Notes: generated from the sequence alone by a model not told the origin. 8,584 nucleotides of DNA from Candidatus Falkowiibacteriota bacterium (GCA_003231075.1 QIIF01000169.1:1-8584); one strand, 5' to 3'; counted from the first letter of the stretch, positions 1-6,592 are shown. Program-made: numbers and translations.

Positions 1-38
1 TTACTAAAAAAAGGGGGAGGGATAGATTAAATTTTTTA

Positions 39-78
39 TTGACAAAGATATTATTATACTATAAAATTATAGTATAAT
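39..78 (+). promoter_or_regulatory. Promoter and palindromic operator of the mazEF-like operon
   Basis: A -35 box TTGACA lies at 39-44 and, after 17 nt, a -10-like TAAAAT at 62-67. A second hexamer TATAAT is at 73-78. A perfect inverted repeat with 12-bp arms (53-64 and 67-78, 2-nt centre) covers both -10 candidates. A palindrome over the -10 region just before a ribbon-helix-helix antitoxin is the usual arrangement for autorepression by the antitoxin or toxin-antitoxin complex. The role is inferred; the palindrome is directly visible. Confidence 0.7.
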
Positions 79-94
79 TTAATAATATAAAAAT

Positions 95-331
95 ATGGGA
101 TTAAAAAGCGCGGTATCAGTGACATTAAGACAAAATAATTTGCAATTTATTGATAAAATTTCCAAGCAGAAAAAAAAGTCAAAATCGGAAATAGTTGACT
201 GTATTTTAGATATGTACAGAAAGTTTATGCTAAAAAAGGATATTATGGCCGGTTTTAAAGAGCAAACTAAAGAGGACGCGGCGGAAGCTATGTCTGATTT
301 TGGCGATTATTTAAAAATCGTAAAAGAATAA
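95..331 (+). CDS. Ribbon-helix-helix antitoxin, MazE-like partner of the downstream MazF toxin
   Basis: This 78-residue protein probably binds DNA as a dimer and neutralises the toxin encoded 2 nt downstream. Residues 5-10 (AVSVTL) look like the DNA-contacting beta strand. They are followed by helix A (about 14-25), a lysine-rich turn, and helix B beginning at SKSEIV (about 29-47), which is the ribbon-helix-helix layout. The acidic, less ordered C-terminus (about 53-78) would be the toxin-binding tail, as in other antitoxins of this type. The start is the first ATG after the promoter and gives an N-terminus that fits the fold; no Shine-Dalgarno site is visible. It probably represses its own promoter through the palindrome at 53-78. 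The fold is assigned from the pattern, and the exact subfamily is not certain. Confidence 0.78.
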   Translation: MGLKSAVSVTLRQNNLQFIDKISKQKKKSKSEIVDCILDMYRKFMLKKDIMAGFKEQTKEDAAEAMSDFGDYLKIVKE

Positions 332-333
332 TT

Positions 334-693
334 ATGCGGATTTTTCAATTTGATGTTTGGCGGATTAATTTAAACCCAACCAAGGGATCTGAACAAAAAG
401 GCAAGAGGCCTTGTGTTATTATACAGACAAACGCTGTAAGCGATTACGGATTAACTACGATTATCGCTCCGCTAACCAGTAAAAATACGAATAGAATTTA
501 TTCTTTTGAAGCTATTGTAAAACCGTCAAGGCAAAACGGGCTGAAAGAAATATCAAAAATAAAACTTAATCAGGTAAGAGTTATTGATAAGAGCAGGTTA
601 ATTAATAAGTTGGGCCGTATTGAAAAGAGATATTATCATGATATTCAAATAGCGTTAAAAGTTATATTTGATTTTAATGAAGATTTTATATAA
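334..693 (+). CDS. mazF: MazF/PemK-family mRNA interferase toxin
   Basis: This 119-residue toxin is expected to cut single-stranded RNA in the cytoplasm at short sequence sites when its antitoxin is lost. The N-terminus carries the family hallmark DVWRINLNPTKGSEQKGKRP (residues 7-26), followed by the APLTS segment at 45-49. Arg25 and Thr48 fall where the catalytic Arg and Thr of Bacillus-type MazF lie, so the enzyme looks intact. Its length is normal for the family. The gene starts 2 nt after the antitoxin stop, so the two are almost certainly co-transcribed and translationally coupled; the order antitoxin then toxin is the classical mazEF order. The stop is followed after 1 nt by the next ATG, which puts a third gene in the same operon. 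Cleavage specificity cannot be read from the sequence. Confidence 0.92.
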   Translation: MRIFQFDVWRINLNPTKGSEQKGKRPCVIIQTNAVSDYGLTTIIAPLTSKNTNRIYSFEAIVKPSRQNGLKEISKIKLNQVRVIDKSRLINKLGRIEKRYYHDIQIALKVIFDFNEDFI

Positions 694-694
694 T

Positions 695-1342
695 ATGCCA
701 AAAACAGTGAAAATTAAAGTTAAAAAAATAACCAAAAAGCCGGCCGTAAAAAAACCGAAAAAGGCGGCTGTTAAGCGCAGGGCGGTTAAAGCGAGCGTAA
801 AGCCGCGAAAAGCAAAGCCGGCCATAACCGCAAAAGAGCCGGTTATGGACGCGGAAAAGAAGAAAATTACCCATGAAGATATTGAGAGAAAGATTGACGA
901 GATAGATATAGAGGGTATAATAAAAAAGGAACGCGATAAGAGAATGATTTTATGGGCGGGAGTAAGCTTTTTTATGATATTGATTTTCGCTTTTTGGATA
1001 TTTAATTTAAAACAGACATTTAAACAAATTGAAAGCAAAAATACCGGCGGAGAGGATCTTAAATTAGATAAAATTACTGGTAATTTCAGTAAAACTATGG
1101 GAGAAATGAAAAAAAATTTAGCTGAAATAAAGAAGTTTACGGATAAGGCGAAAAATTATGAAGTAGGGACAAGCACAGCTTCAACAATAAACGCAAGCAC
1201 TACTCCGGCGATAAGCACAAGCACGGAAGAAAAGATAATCAGCACCGGCACTCCGGTACAACAAGGTAATTTGGATGAAATTGAGGTTCTGAAGGCGAGG
1301 TTGGAGAAGTTGGAAAATAAATTGAACGCGAATACGGAATAA
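695..1342 (+). CDS. Unrecognised single-pass membrane protein with lysine-rich N-terminal tail
   Basis: I do not recognise this 215-residue protein. Residues 1-50 hold 17 Lys and 3 Arg with many Ala, Pro and Val, resembling histone-H1-like tails. Residues 52-82 are charged and probably helical. One hydrophobic segment (about 84-104, rich in Phe, Ile, Trp) should span the membrane, with the basic side inside by the positive-inside rule. Outside follow a Lys/Glu helical stretch (about 120-152), a Ser/Thr-rich linker (158-187) and a short C-terminal coiled coil (192-212). The in-frame ATG at 668 lies inside mazF; I chose 695 because it starts 1 nt after the mazF stop and begins the regular basic tail. 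No Shine-Dalgarno site is seen. The basic tail might touch nucleic acid or acidic proteins at the membrane, but that is only a guess. Confidence 0.75.
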   Translation: MPKTVKIKVKKITKKPAVKKPKKAAVKRRAVKASVKPRKAKPAITAKEPVMDAEKKKITHEDIERKIDEIDIEGIIKKERDKRMILWAGVSFFMILIFAFWIFNLKQTFKQIESKNTGGEDLKLDKITGNFSKTMGEMKKNLAEIKKFTDKAKNYEVGTSTASTINASTTPAISTSTEEKIISTGTPVQQGNLDEIEVLKARLEKLENKLNANTE

Positions 1343-1357
1343 ATAAATTACACTCTC

Positions 1358-1456
1358 TTCTACCGGCCTTTAGGCCAGGGTTCGGGCGGCTTTAGCCGCG
1401 TAGCGTCACGGTACGCGGCTAAAGCCGCCCGAACCCTGAGCTGAAGCTCGGTAGAA
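1358..1456. repeat. 99-bp inverted repeat made of two head-to-head copies of a 45-nt structured unit
   Basis: The left unit (1358-1402) and the reverse complement of the right unit (1412-1456) match at 40 of 45 positions. Their inner 27 bp (1376-1402 and 1412-1438) are perfectly complementary around a 9-nt loop. Each unit begins TTCTACCG, then a small hairpin (left: 1365-1376), then GGGTTCGGGCGG and a run ending in TTTAGCCGC. A third copy lies downstream of gyrA at 5398. There is no T-tract, so it is not a canonical intrinsic terminator, although such a strong stem could still slow polymerase or protect the 3' end of the upstream mRNA. It fills most of the gap between the membrane-protein gene and gyrA. 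Confidence 0.85.
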
Positions 1457-1493
1457 TTATCGGCAAAATAAATAGATATTTATAAAATAGATT

Positions 1494-4400
1494 ATGATAA
1501 AAAAGAAAAATTCGCCGGTTGGCGAAAAAAAATTAAATAATAAAAAAACTGTGAAAAAAATAGCGGGCAAGAAAGCGGATAAGAAACCGATTAAAAAAGC
1601 GGACAATAGACAGAAGACAATAGATAATAGCGAGAATAAAGTTGGAAATAAAAAACAGGACGAGAAAGAGGTTATTGAGGCGATAGAGAAGGTTGATGAG
1701 CAGCCGAAGGAAAAAGAGAAGGGCGTGAATAGGATAGTCAACGGCAAAGAAAGAACCGAGTTTGGATTGGTTGAGCCGCAGCCGATTGTTGATGAAATGC
1801 GCAAGTCGTATCTGGACTACGCTATGAGCGTTATCGTGTCGCGCGCCCTGCCCGATGTTCGGGACGGATTAAAACCGGTGCATAGGAGAATTCTTTACGC
1901 TATGTGGAGTATTGGGTTGCGTTCAAGCGCTAAATTCAGAAAGTCAGCCACCGTGGTCGGTGAAGTTTTAGGTAAATACCATCCGCACGGAGATACCGCC
2001 GTTTACGATTCAATGGTCCGTATGGCGCAGGATTTTTCTTTGCGCTATATGTTGGTTCGCGGGCAGGGAAATTTCGGTTGTTTTACAAAAGACACAAGGG
2101 TTAAATTAGCCGATGGCCGGAATTTAAGTTTTGAAAATCTTGTAAAGGAATACGCGGCAGGCAAAAAAAATTATACATATACTGTTAATTCAAAAGGGTT
2201 AATTTCAGCTGCTGAAATAAAAAATCCCCGTTTAACGATTAAGGATGCGAATATTATAGAAATTACGCTTGATAATAAGGAAAAAATCAGGTGTACGGCC
2301 AATCATTTATTTATGTTAAAGGACTGTTCTTATAAAGAGGCGCGCGACTTAAAACCGGATGATAGTTTAATGCCGTTATATCAGAAATTATCAGTTAAAA
2401 CGGATCGTTTAAACCGAGAAGGTTATTCATTGGTATATCAGCCAAAAAATGACGAGTGGGTTCCGGCGCATCATTTGGCTGACAGTTTTAATTTAAGCGC
2501 CGGTAAATACAGAAAAGATTCTGGCAGAGTAAGGCATCATTTGGATTTTAATAAATTAAATAACAGTCCGAATAATATAGTTAGAATGCAGTGGAAGGAA
2601 CATTGGAAAGTTCATTACGAAAATGCCGCGGCTTTGCATAAAGATTCAAGTTGCCGAAAAAAAATTAAAGAAGGAAGGGATAATTATTGGTCGGATAGTA
2701 AAGTAAGAGAAGAGTATTCTAAACGGTTGGCAAAAAGAAATATTGAAAATTGGCAAAATCAGGAATATCGGGAGAAAATGCGCAGTTTTTTAAGCGAGGT
2801 TAATAAGCAATATATTGAAAATCATCCTGAAAGGCGAAAAGAATTAAGCGCATGCGCTACGAAAACTTTAAAACGGCTTTGGCGGGATCCTGAATACCGC
2901 CGCTCAATGCGTGAAAAAATTATTAAGGGCAATAAAAATCATACAATCAATAGAACAGGAAAATTAAAATTTTTAAATATTTGCAAAGAAATTCTAAAAA
3001 GAAAACTGTCAGTGAATGAAAAAAATTATAATAAATGCAGAAGTATAATTTATCCTTATGGTTCATCAACATTATGGCAGACAGGACTAAATAAATATTT
3101 TCAAAACAATATTAATTTAGTTCGTCAGGAAATTAATAAGAATCATAGAATAGATAAAATAAAAGTTTTACGAAAAAAAGAAGATGTCTATGATCTTACA
3201 ATTAATAAGTCCCATAATTTTTGCCTATCCGCCGGAATTTTTGTCCATAATTCAATGGACGGAGACCGGGCGGCGGCCATGAGATATACTGAAGCGAAAC
3301 TATCAGCGATTTCCGAGGAATTGCTTTTTGATATTGAAAAAAATACGGTTGATTTCGCGCCTAATTTTGACGGTTCGCATAAAGAGCCGCGCGTTCTGCC
3401 GGCAAAGCTTCCCAATTTGCTTTTGAACGGAACAATGGGTATCGCGGTCGGCATGGCGACCAACATTCCTCCGCATAATTTAAATGAATTGACGCAGGCG
3501 ATTAATCATCTGATAGATAATCCGGACGCGGGAGTGGAGGATTTGGCGCGGTTCGTCAAAGGACCGGACTTCCCGACCGGCGGTATTATTTACAGCCAAA
3601 AAGACATTCTCCACGCCTATACTACCGGACGGGGCGGAATCGTGATGCGCGGCCGGGCGGAGATTCAGGAAGGCAAGGGCGAATCGTTTAAAATAATTAT
3701 TACCGAGCTGCCTTATCAGGTCAATAAAGCTAATTTGGTTGAAAAAATCGCCGATCTGGTAAGGAATAAAAAATTAGAAGGGATTAAGGATTTGCGCGAT
3801 GAGTCGGATAAGGACGGCGTGCGCGTTGCCATTGATTTAAAGCGGGACGCTTACCCTAAGAAAATTTTAAACAGTTTGTATAAGCACACTCAGCTGCAGG
3901 AAACATTTCATGTTAATATGCTGGCGCTTATTGACGGTATTCAGCCGAAAGTTTTAAATCTGAAAAATATTCTTGAGGAATATATCAAACATCGGGAGAC
4001 TGTTGTCAGGCGCCGCACCCAATTTGATTTGGATAAGGCGCGGGACAGAGCCCATATTTTAGAAGGGCTGATGATCGCTTTAAATAATATTGACGCGGTT
4101 ATTAAAACCATCAGAGCGTCAAAAGATAAGGATGTGGCCAAAATCAGCTTAATGAAAAAATTCAAATTAACCGAAAGGCAGGCAGTGGCGATTTTGGAAA
4201 TGCGGCTGCAGAGTTTGGCTAATTTGGAAAGATTAAAGATAGAAGATGAATTAAAAGAAAAAAAGAAGCTGATTAAAGCGCTGGAAGCGATATTAAAATC
4301 AAAAAGGAAAATTTCAGATATTATTAAAGAAGAAATAAATGCTCTAACCGATAAATTCGGCGATGATCGCAAGACGCAAGTAGTGCCGCAAGGAGTTAAA

Positions 4401-5375
4401 GATTTTTCCACGGAGGATTTGGTTCCCAATGAAGAGACAATGGTGACAATGACGCGCGACGGCTATATCAAGCGCTTGCCGCCTGATACTTTCAAGGCGC
4501 AGGCGCGCGGCGGCAAAGGCGTAATCGGGCTTTCCACCAAGGAAGAGGATACGGTTGAATTTATGTTTACCACTATGGCGCATACCGATATTTTGTTTTT
4601 TACCACCAAGGGGCGGGTTTTTCAGCTGAAAGCGTATGAAATTCCGCAGGCGTCCAGAACGGCCAAGGGGCAGGCAATCGTTAATTTTTTGCAGTTGACC
4701 GGCGAGGAAAAAGTGACGAGCGTGCTGCCTTTGGATAAAATCGCCAAAAGAAAATTTTTATTTTTCGCCACTGAAGAAGGGTTGGTTAAAAAGGTGAAGC
4801 TGGAAGCGTTTGCCAATGTCCGCCGCTCCGGGCTTATCGCCATTAAAATAAAAGATGATGATAAACTGACATGGGTAAAACCGACTCGCGGCGACGACCA
4901 TATACTTCTTGTCACCGCCGGCGGACAGGCAATCAGGTTTAAGGAAAAAGATGTTCGCGATATGGGGCGAAGCGCCGCCGGAGTTCGTGGAATACGGTTG
5001 AAAAAAGACGATAAGCTTGTCGGTATGGGAGTAATTAAAAATGACAAAGAAAAGTTGAAAAAATATCAGATTTTATCAATAATGGAAAGAGGATTTGGAA
5101 AACGCACGCCGATTAATATGTATAAAACGCAAGGACGGGGCGGCTCGGGGATAAAAACAGCCAAAGTGGCGGCAAAAACCGGCAAGCTCACCAACGCCTT
5201 CATTGTCAACACGGAAACAATGAAAGAAAAAGACCTGATTATGATTTCGGAAAACGGACAAGTTATCCGTTTGCCGTTCAAGGCGGTAAACCAGTCCGGC
5301 CGCGATACCATGGGAGTCCGTCTGATGCGCCTAAAAGAAGCTGACGATAAAATTGCGTGCGTGTCATGGGTGTAA
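1494..5375 (+). CDS. gyrA: DNA gyrase subunit A precursor containing an intein
   Basis: The protein has 1293 residues as translated and 902 after removal of the intein at 196-586. GyrA cuts and religates DNA in the A2B2 gyrase that introduces negative supercoils. The breakage-reunion domain starts at about residue 97, with SYLDYAMSV (105-113) and a long conserved stretch through GLKPVHRR. The quinolone-region segment [10 protein letters not shown] is at 163-172, with Thr168 where E. coli has Ser83 and Asp172 matching Asp87. The catalytic tyrosine is Tyr598 in AAMRYTE. The gyrase-specific GyrA box QARGGKG (1003-1009) opens the C-terminal beta-pinwheel and argues against topoisomerase IV ParC. 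The N-terminus is about 85 residues longer than in E. coli; 24 of the first 80 residues are Lys. An alternative GTG start at 1725 (Val78), preceded by purine-rich sequence, would remove nearly all of that extension. No Shine-Dalgarno site precedes the ATG. Confidence 0.96.
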   Translation: MIKKKNSPVGEKKLNNKKTVKKIAGKKADKKPIKKADNRQKTIDNSENKVGNKKQDEKEVIEAIEKVDEQPKEKEKGVNRIVNGKERTEFGLVEPQPIVDEMRKSYLDYAMSVIVSRALPDVRDGLKPVHRRILYAMWSIGLRSSAKFRKSATVVGEVLGKYHPHGDTAVYDSMVRMAQDFSLRYMLVRGQGNFGCFTKDTRVKLADGRNLSFENLVKEYAAGKKNYTYTVNSKGLISAAEIKNPRLTIKDANIIEITLDNKEKIRCTANHLFMLKDCSYKEARDLKPDDSLMPLYQKLSVKTDRLNREGYSLVYQPKNDEWVPAHHLADSFNLSAGKYRKDSGRVRHHLDFNKLNNSPNNIVRMQWKEHWKVHYENAAALHKDSSCRKKIKEGRDNYWSDSKVREEYSKRLAKRNIENWQNQEYREKMRSFLSEVNKQYIENHPERRKELSACATKTLKRLWRDPEYRRSMREKIIKGNKNHTINRTGKLKFLNICKEILKRKLSVNEKNYNKCRSIIYPYGSSTLWQTGLNKYFQNNINLVRQEINKNHRIDKIKVLRKKEDVYDLTINKSHNFCLSAGIFVHNSMDGDRAAAMRYTEAKLSAISEELLFDIEKNTVDFAPNFDGSHKEPRVLPAKLPNLLLNGTMGIAVGMATNIPPHNLNELTQAINHLIDNPDAGVEDLARFVKGPDFPTGGIIYSQKDILHAYTTGRGGIVMRGRAEIQEGKGESFKIIITELPYQVNKANLVEKIADLVRNKKLEGIKDLRDESDKDGVRVAIDLKRDAYPKKILNSLYKHTQLQETFHVNMLALIDGIQPKVLNLKNILEEYIKHRETVVRRRTQFDLDKARDRAHILEGLMIALNNIDAVIKTIRASKDKDVAKISLMKKFKLTERQAVAILEMRLQSLANLERLKIEDELKEKKKLIKALEAILKSKRKISDIIKEEINALTDKFGDDRKTQVVPQGVKDFSTEDLVPNEETMVTMTRDGYIKRLPPDTFKAQARGGKGVIGLSTKEEDTVEFMFTTMAHTDILFFTTKGRVFQLKAYEIPQASRTAKGQAIVNFLQLTGEEKVTSVLPLDKIAKRKFLFFATEEGLVKKVKLEAFANVRRSGLIAIKIKDDDKLTWVKPTRGDDHILLVTAGGQAIRFKEKDVRDMGRSAAGVRGIRLKKDDKLVGMGVIKNDKEKLKKYQILSIMERGFGKRTPINMYKTQGRGGSGIKTAKVAAKTGKLTNAFIVNTETMKEKDLIMISENGQVIRLPFKAVNQSGRDTMGVRLMRLKEADDKIACVSWV
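2079..3251 (+). mobile_element. GyrA intein (391 aa) with HNH-type homing endonuclease core
   Basis: The intein begins at Cys (residue 1; GyrA 196) and ends in His-Asn (390-391), followed by Ser587, the standard splice nucleophiles. Block A is [13 protein letters not shown]; block B carries Thr73-x-x-His76; block F is [12 protein letters not shown] (370-381); block G is GIFVHN (386-391). Removing it restores GQGNFG joined to SMDGD, the normal GyrA sequence. Between the splicing halves, residues 150-180 carry an HNH-type motif: HH at 153-154, LNNSPNN at 160-166, and His175 and His179. No LAGLIDADG motif is seen. Residues 186-285 hold about five ~21-residue repeats (see separate entry), followed by a possible second DNA-binding segment (about 290-350). 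Frame and key residues are intact, so splicing and homing look possible. Hand counts give about 31% G+C here against about 50% in sampled extein lines, suggesting separate acquisition. Confidence 0.93.
2634..2933 (+). repeat. Tandem ~21-residue repeats coded within the intein endonuclease region
   Basis: Intein residues 186-285 form about five related units, starting near residues 186, 203, 224, 245 and 266. The common pattern is Trp, one residue, Asp/Asn, then Glu/Lys-Tyr/Val-Arg, a charged residue, and a hydrophobic residue, closing near Asn. The tryptophans are at 204, 225 and 268 (Ile at 246), and the arginines are at 193, 210, 231, 252 and 274. The first unit is shorter and more divergent. 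The spacing and basic composition resemble the short modular DNA-binding repeats attached to HNH and GIY-YIG homing nucleases (NUMOD-like). That likeness is from memory and not from a search. Confidence 0.6.
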
Positions 5376-5397
5376 TGGTTTACGATTTAAGAATATA

Positions 5398-5439
5398 TTC
5401 TACCGAGCTTTAGCTCGGGTTCGGGCGGCTTTAGCCGCC
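5398..5439 (+). repeat. Single copy of the 45-nt structured repeat unit, two tandem hairpins
   Basis: The sequence from TTCTACCG (5398-5405) repeats the unit found twice at 1358-1456. Here it folds as two adjacent perfect hairpins. One has arms CCGAGCT/AGCTCGG (5403-5409 and 5412-5418), the other arms GGCGGCT/AGCCGCC (5424-5430 and 5433-5439), each with a TT loop. It lies 22 nt after the gyrA stop. No T-run follows, so it is not a typical intrinsic terminator, but it may stabilise or end the gyrA transcript. Confidence 0.8.
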
Positions 5440-5472
5440 GCCGTTGTGGAGAGATTGTGGCGAGATCCTGCT

Positions 5473-5577
5473 GGCTCTATGCTTTGCATGGAGCTAAACC
5501 GCAGTCAGTGGTTAGAAATAAAGACATTTTAACATTATCCACGGATCGCGCTATGGCTTCACGCAAAGTATGGAGCC
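5473..5577. repeat. Imperfect inverted repeat pair in the gyrA-higB spacer
   Basis: The segment 5473-5496 matches the reverse complement of 5554-5577 at 19 of 24 positions, and all five differences are transitions. Each arm can also fold on itself: 5473-5495 gives a 10-pair stem with a TTT loop, and 5555-5577 gives a stem with G-T pairs and one mismatch around AAA. I see no open frame inside. It could be a small decayed palindromic element. The remainder of the 243-nt gap between gyrA and higB shows no gene. Confidence 0.5.
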
Positions 5578-5588
5578 GTCGGGGGCGC

Positions 5589-5617
5589 TTGACAGCATAT
5601 CATATATGATATATAAT
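5589..5617 (+). promoter_or_regulatory. Consensus sigma-70-type promoter with internal palindromic operator for higBA
   Basis: TTGACA (5589-5594) and TATAAT (5612-5617) are separated by exactly 17 nt, a perfect match to the housekeeping consensus. A perfect 16-bp palindrome ATATCATATATGATAT (5597-5612) fills the spacer and touches the -10 box, a good place for an autorepressor such as HigA. The -10 box ends only 1 nt before the higB ATG, so the usual start point would fall just inside the annotated gene (see findings). Confidence 0.75.
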
Positions 5618-5618
5618 T

Positions 5619-5981
5619 ATGTTAGAATATAAAGTTAAATTTTACAAAGACAGCCAAAACGGGAAAGAGCCGGTTTTGGAATATATAGAAAAATTGGATC
5701 ATAAAAATAAAGCGAAGATTTTAAAATATGTTGAATTTTTAAGGAAAAATAACGGATATCCGGATGAGCCGTACTCTAAGCATATAAAAGGAAAGATAAG
5801 GGAGTTAAGGGTTGATTTTTCTATAAATCATCATAGAATTTTTTATTTTTCTTTTATAAATAGAACAATTATTCTATTGCATGCTTTTTTAAAGAAAACT
5901 GACAAAACTCCCAATAATGAGATTATAAAAGCTATGGAGAATTATAAAGATGTTATAGATAATTTGCGTTTATATGAATAA
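5619..5981 (+). CDS. higB: HigB/RelE-superfamily toxin (phage Gp49-like)
   Basis: This 120-residue protein matches the Gp49-like HigB pattern. It starts with EYKVKFYKDSQNGKEPVLEYI and has the central KGKIRELRVDF (57-67), HRIFYF (72-77), then IILLHAFLKKTDKTP (84-98) and a C-terminal helix with AMENYKD. Family members cut mRNA, usually on the ribosome, and arrest growth. The conserved basic and aromatic positions (Arg61, Arg64, Arg73, His88, Phe90, Lys92, Lys93) are present, so it looks functional. Toxin-first order with the XRE-type antitoxin behind it is typical of higBA. The stop overlaps the antitoxin start by 8 bp (ATGAATAA), implying translational coupling. The ATG at 5619 fits the family N-terminus, and no in-frame start codon occurs in the next several codons, but it sits unusually close to the promoter -10 box. 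Confidence 0.87.
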   Translation: MLEYKVKFYKDSQNGKEPVLEYIEKLDHKNKAKILKYVEFLRKNNGYPDEPYSKHIKGKIRELRVDFSINHHRIFYFSFINRTIILLHAFLKKTDKTPNNEIIKAMENYKDVIDNLRLYE

Positions 5982-6261
5982 AATTAAAAAAGCCGCTGAT
6001 TTTCAGAAATATTTAAAAGAGCAGCTTAAAAATAAAAAAATAAAAGAATATTACGACGAATATGATAAGCAGCTGAAAATCGCTTATCAGATTATTCAAT
6101 TGCGGAAGAAGAAAAAAATGTCGCAATCAGAGTTGGCTAAAAAAATCGGTACGACTCAGAGTAATATCGCCAGAATGGAAAGCGGACAGCAAAATTTTAC
6201 CATTGAAATTTTATATAGAGTAGCCAAGGCGCTTAATAGGAATTTGAAAGTTTCTATTTAG
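5974..6261 (+). CDS. higA: HigA-like XRE-family antitoxin
   Basis: This 95-residue protein has a charged helical N-terminus (1-35) and a helix-turn-helix domain of the Cro/XRE type (about 38-92). Recognition is from LRKKKKMSQSELAKKIGTTQ, then SNIARMESG and ALNRNLKVSI. It should bind and silence HigB and repress the shared promoter, most simply through the palindrome at 5597-5612. The start overlaps the higB stop by 8 bp; no Shine-Dalgarno site is visible, so translation probably depends on coupling. A tRNA gene begins 26 nt after its stop. Confidence 0.9.
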   Translation: MNKIKKAADFQKYLKEQLKNKKIKEYYDEYDKQLKIAYQIIQLRKKKKMSQSELAKKIGTTQSNIARMESGQQNFTIEILYRVAKALNRNLKVSI

Positions 6262-6287
6262 GGTTTGCCGGCAGTTTCGTAATATGC

Positions 6288-6369
6288 GCAGGTGTGGTGA
6301 AATTGGTATACACGCTTGGCTTAGGACCAAGTGCCGCAAGGCGTGAGAGTTCGAGTCTCTCCACCTGCA
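6288..6369 (+). tRNA. tRNA-Leu (anticodon UAG)
   Basis: An 82-nt class II tRNA can be folded by eye. The acceptor stem is GCAGGTG (6288-6294) with CACCTGC (6362-6368) and discriminator A6369. The anticodon stem is CTTGG/CCAAG (6315-6319 and 6327-6331), with loop CTTAGGA giving anticodon TAG at 6322-6324. A long variable arm (6332-6344) folds as GCC/GGC around GCAA. The T arm is GAGAG/CTCTC with loop TTCGAGT (6350-6356). The long variable arm and anticodon identify leucine, reading CUA and probably other CUN codons. CCA is not encoded; the 3' flank reads CAA. No promoter of its own is evident. Confidence 0.95.
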
Positions 6370-6412
6370 CAAACACGATAAGTTGAAATAAAAAAGCGGA
6401 GTAGAAATAAAA

Positions 6413-6451
6413 AATCCCGCGCCGATTGGCTTGGGATTATTTTTTGTTTTT
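6413..6451. terminator. Bidirectional intrinsic terminator
   Basis: Arms AATCCC (6413-6418) and GGGATT (6433-6438) enclose an inner stem GCC/GGC (6421-6423 and 6428-6430) with a GATT loop. On the plus strand a T-rich run follows (6437-6451), ending the tRNA transcript. On the minus strand the stem is followed by the complement of an A-rich run (6404-6414), so it can also end the leftward zinc-ribbon gene, whose stop codon lies beside it. Confidence 0.85.
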
Positions 6452-6592
6452 TTAATTGTTATTTATGTTCATTTGCATAAGGTGTCCGTTATTGCACCTT
6501 AAGCAAATCAGCATTATTGGGATTGTCCTGATAACATAAGAACAATTGGTGCATTTACATATTCTTTTCGCTTTTTCAGCTTCATCCTCCAT
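6452..6592 (-). CDS. Tiny zinc-ribbon-like protein (46 aa)
   Basis: I do not recognise the family. The protein has Cys12, Cys14, Cys17, Cys30, Cys33 and His37; the pairs CTNC (14-17) and CLRC (30-33), 13 residues apart, look like a four-cysteine zinc ribbon. A longer frame starts at 6646, but a good Shine-Dalgarno site (GAGGTG) lies 7 nt upstream of the ATG at 6592 on the minus strand, which decides the start. It is convergent with the tRNA and divergent from the GIY-YIG gene, and a shared terminator lies directly after its stop. Promoter, ribosome site, compact Cys motifs and terminator together make it likely to be real despite its size. A zinc-bound accessory or nucleic-acid-binding role is possible, not shown. 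Confidence 0.68.
   Translation of the reverse strand: MEDEAEKAKRICKCTNCSYVIRTIPIMLICLRCNNGHLMQMNINNN

Noticed and set aside
655..1038. Open minus-strand frame of 127 codons opposite the membrane-protein gene
   Set aside because: It mirrors a lysine/alanine-rich coding sequence, has no ribosome site or family likeness, and its open state follows from the codon bias of the real gene.
1358..1456. Intrinsic terminator for the mazEF operon
   Set aside because: The stem is strong but no T-run follows on either strand, and the same unit recurs downstream of gyrA, so a dispersed repeat is the better description.
2079..3251. Group I or II intron in gyrA
   Set aside because: The insertion keeps the reading frame throughout and has the intein splice residues at both ends, which fits protein splicing rather than RNA splicing.
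4622..5047. Minus-strand open frame of 141 codons within gyrA
   Set aside because: It lies fully opposite the conserved GyrA C-terminal domain and shows no recognisable protein features.
1358..5439. CRISPR array
   Set aside because: Only three copies occur, in mixed orientation, with 9 nt and about 4 kb between them; no regular spacers or cas genes are present.
5535..5543. DnaA-box-like TTATCCACG
   Set aside because: It differs at the last base from the consensus, stands alone, and about one or two such one-mismatch words are expected by chance in this window; no origin features surround it.
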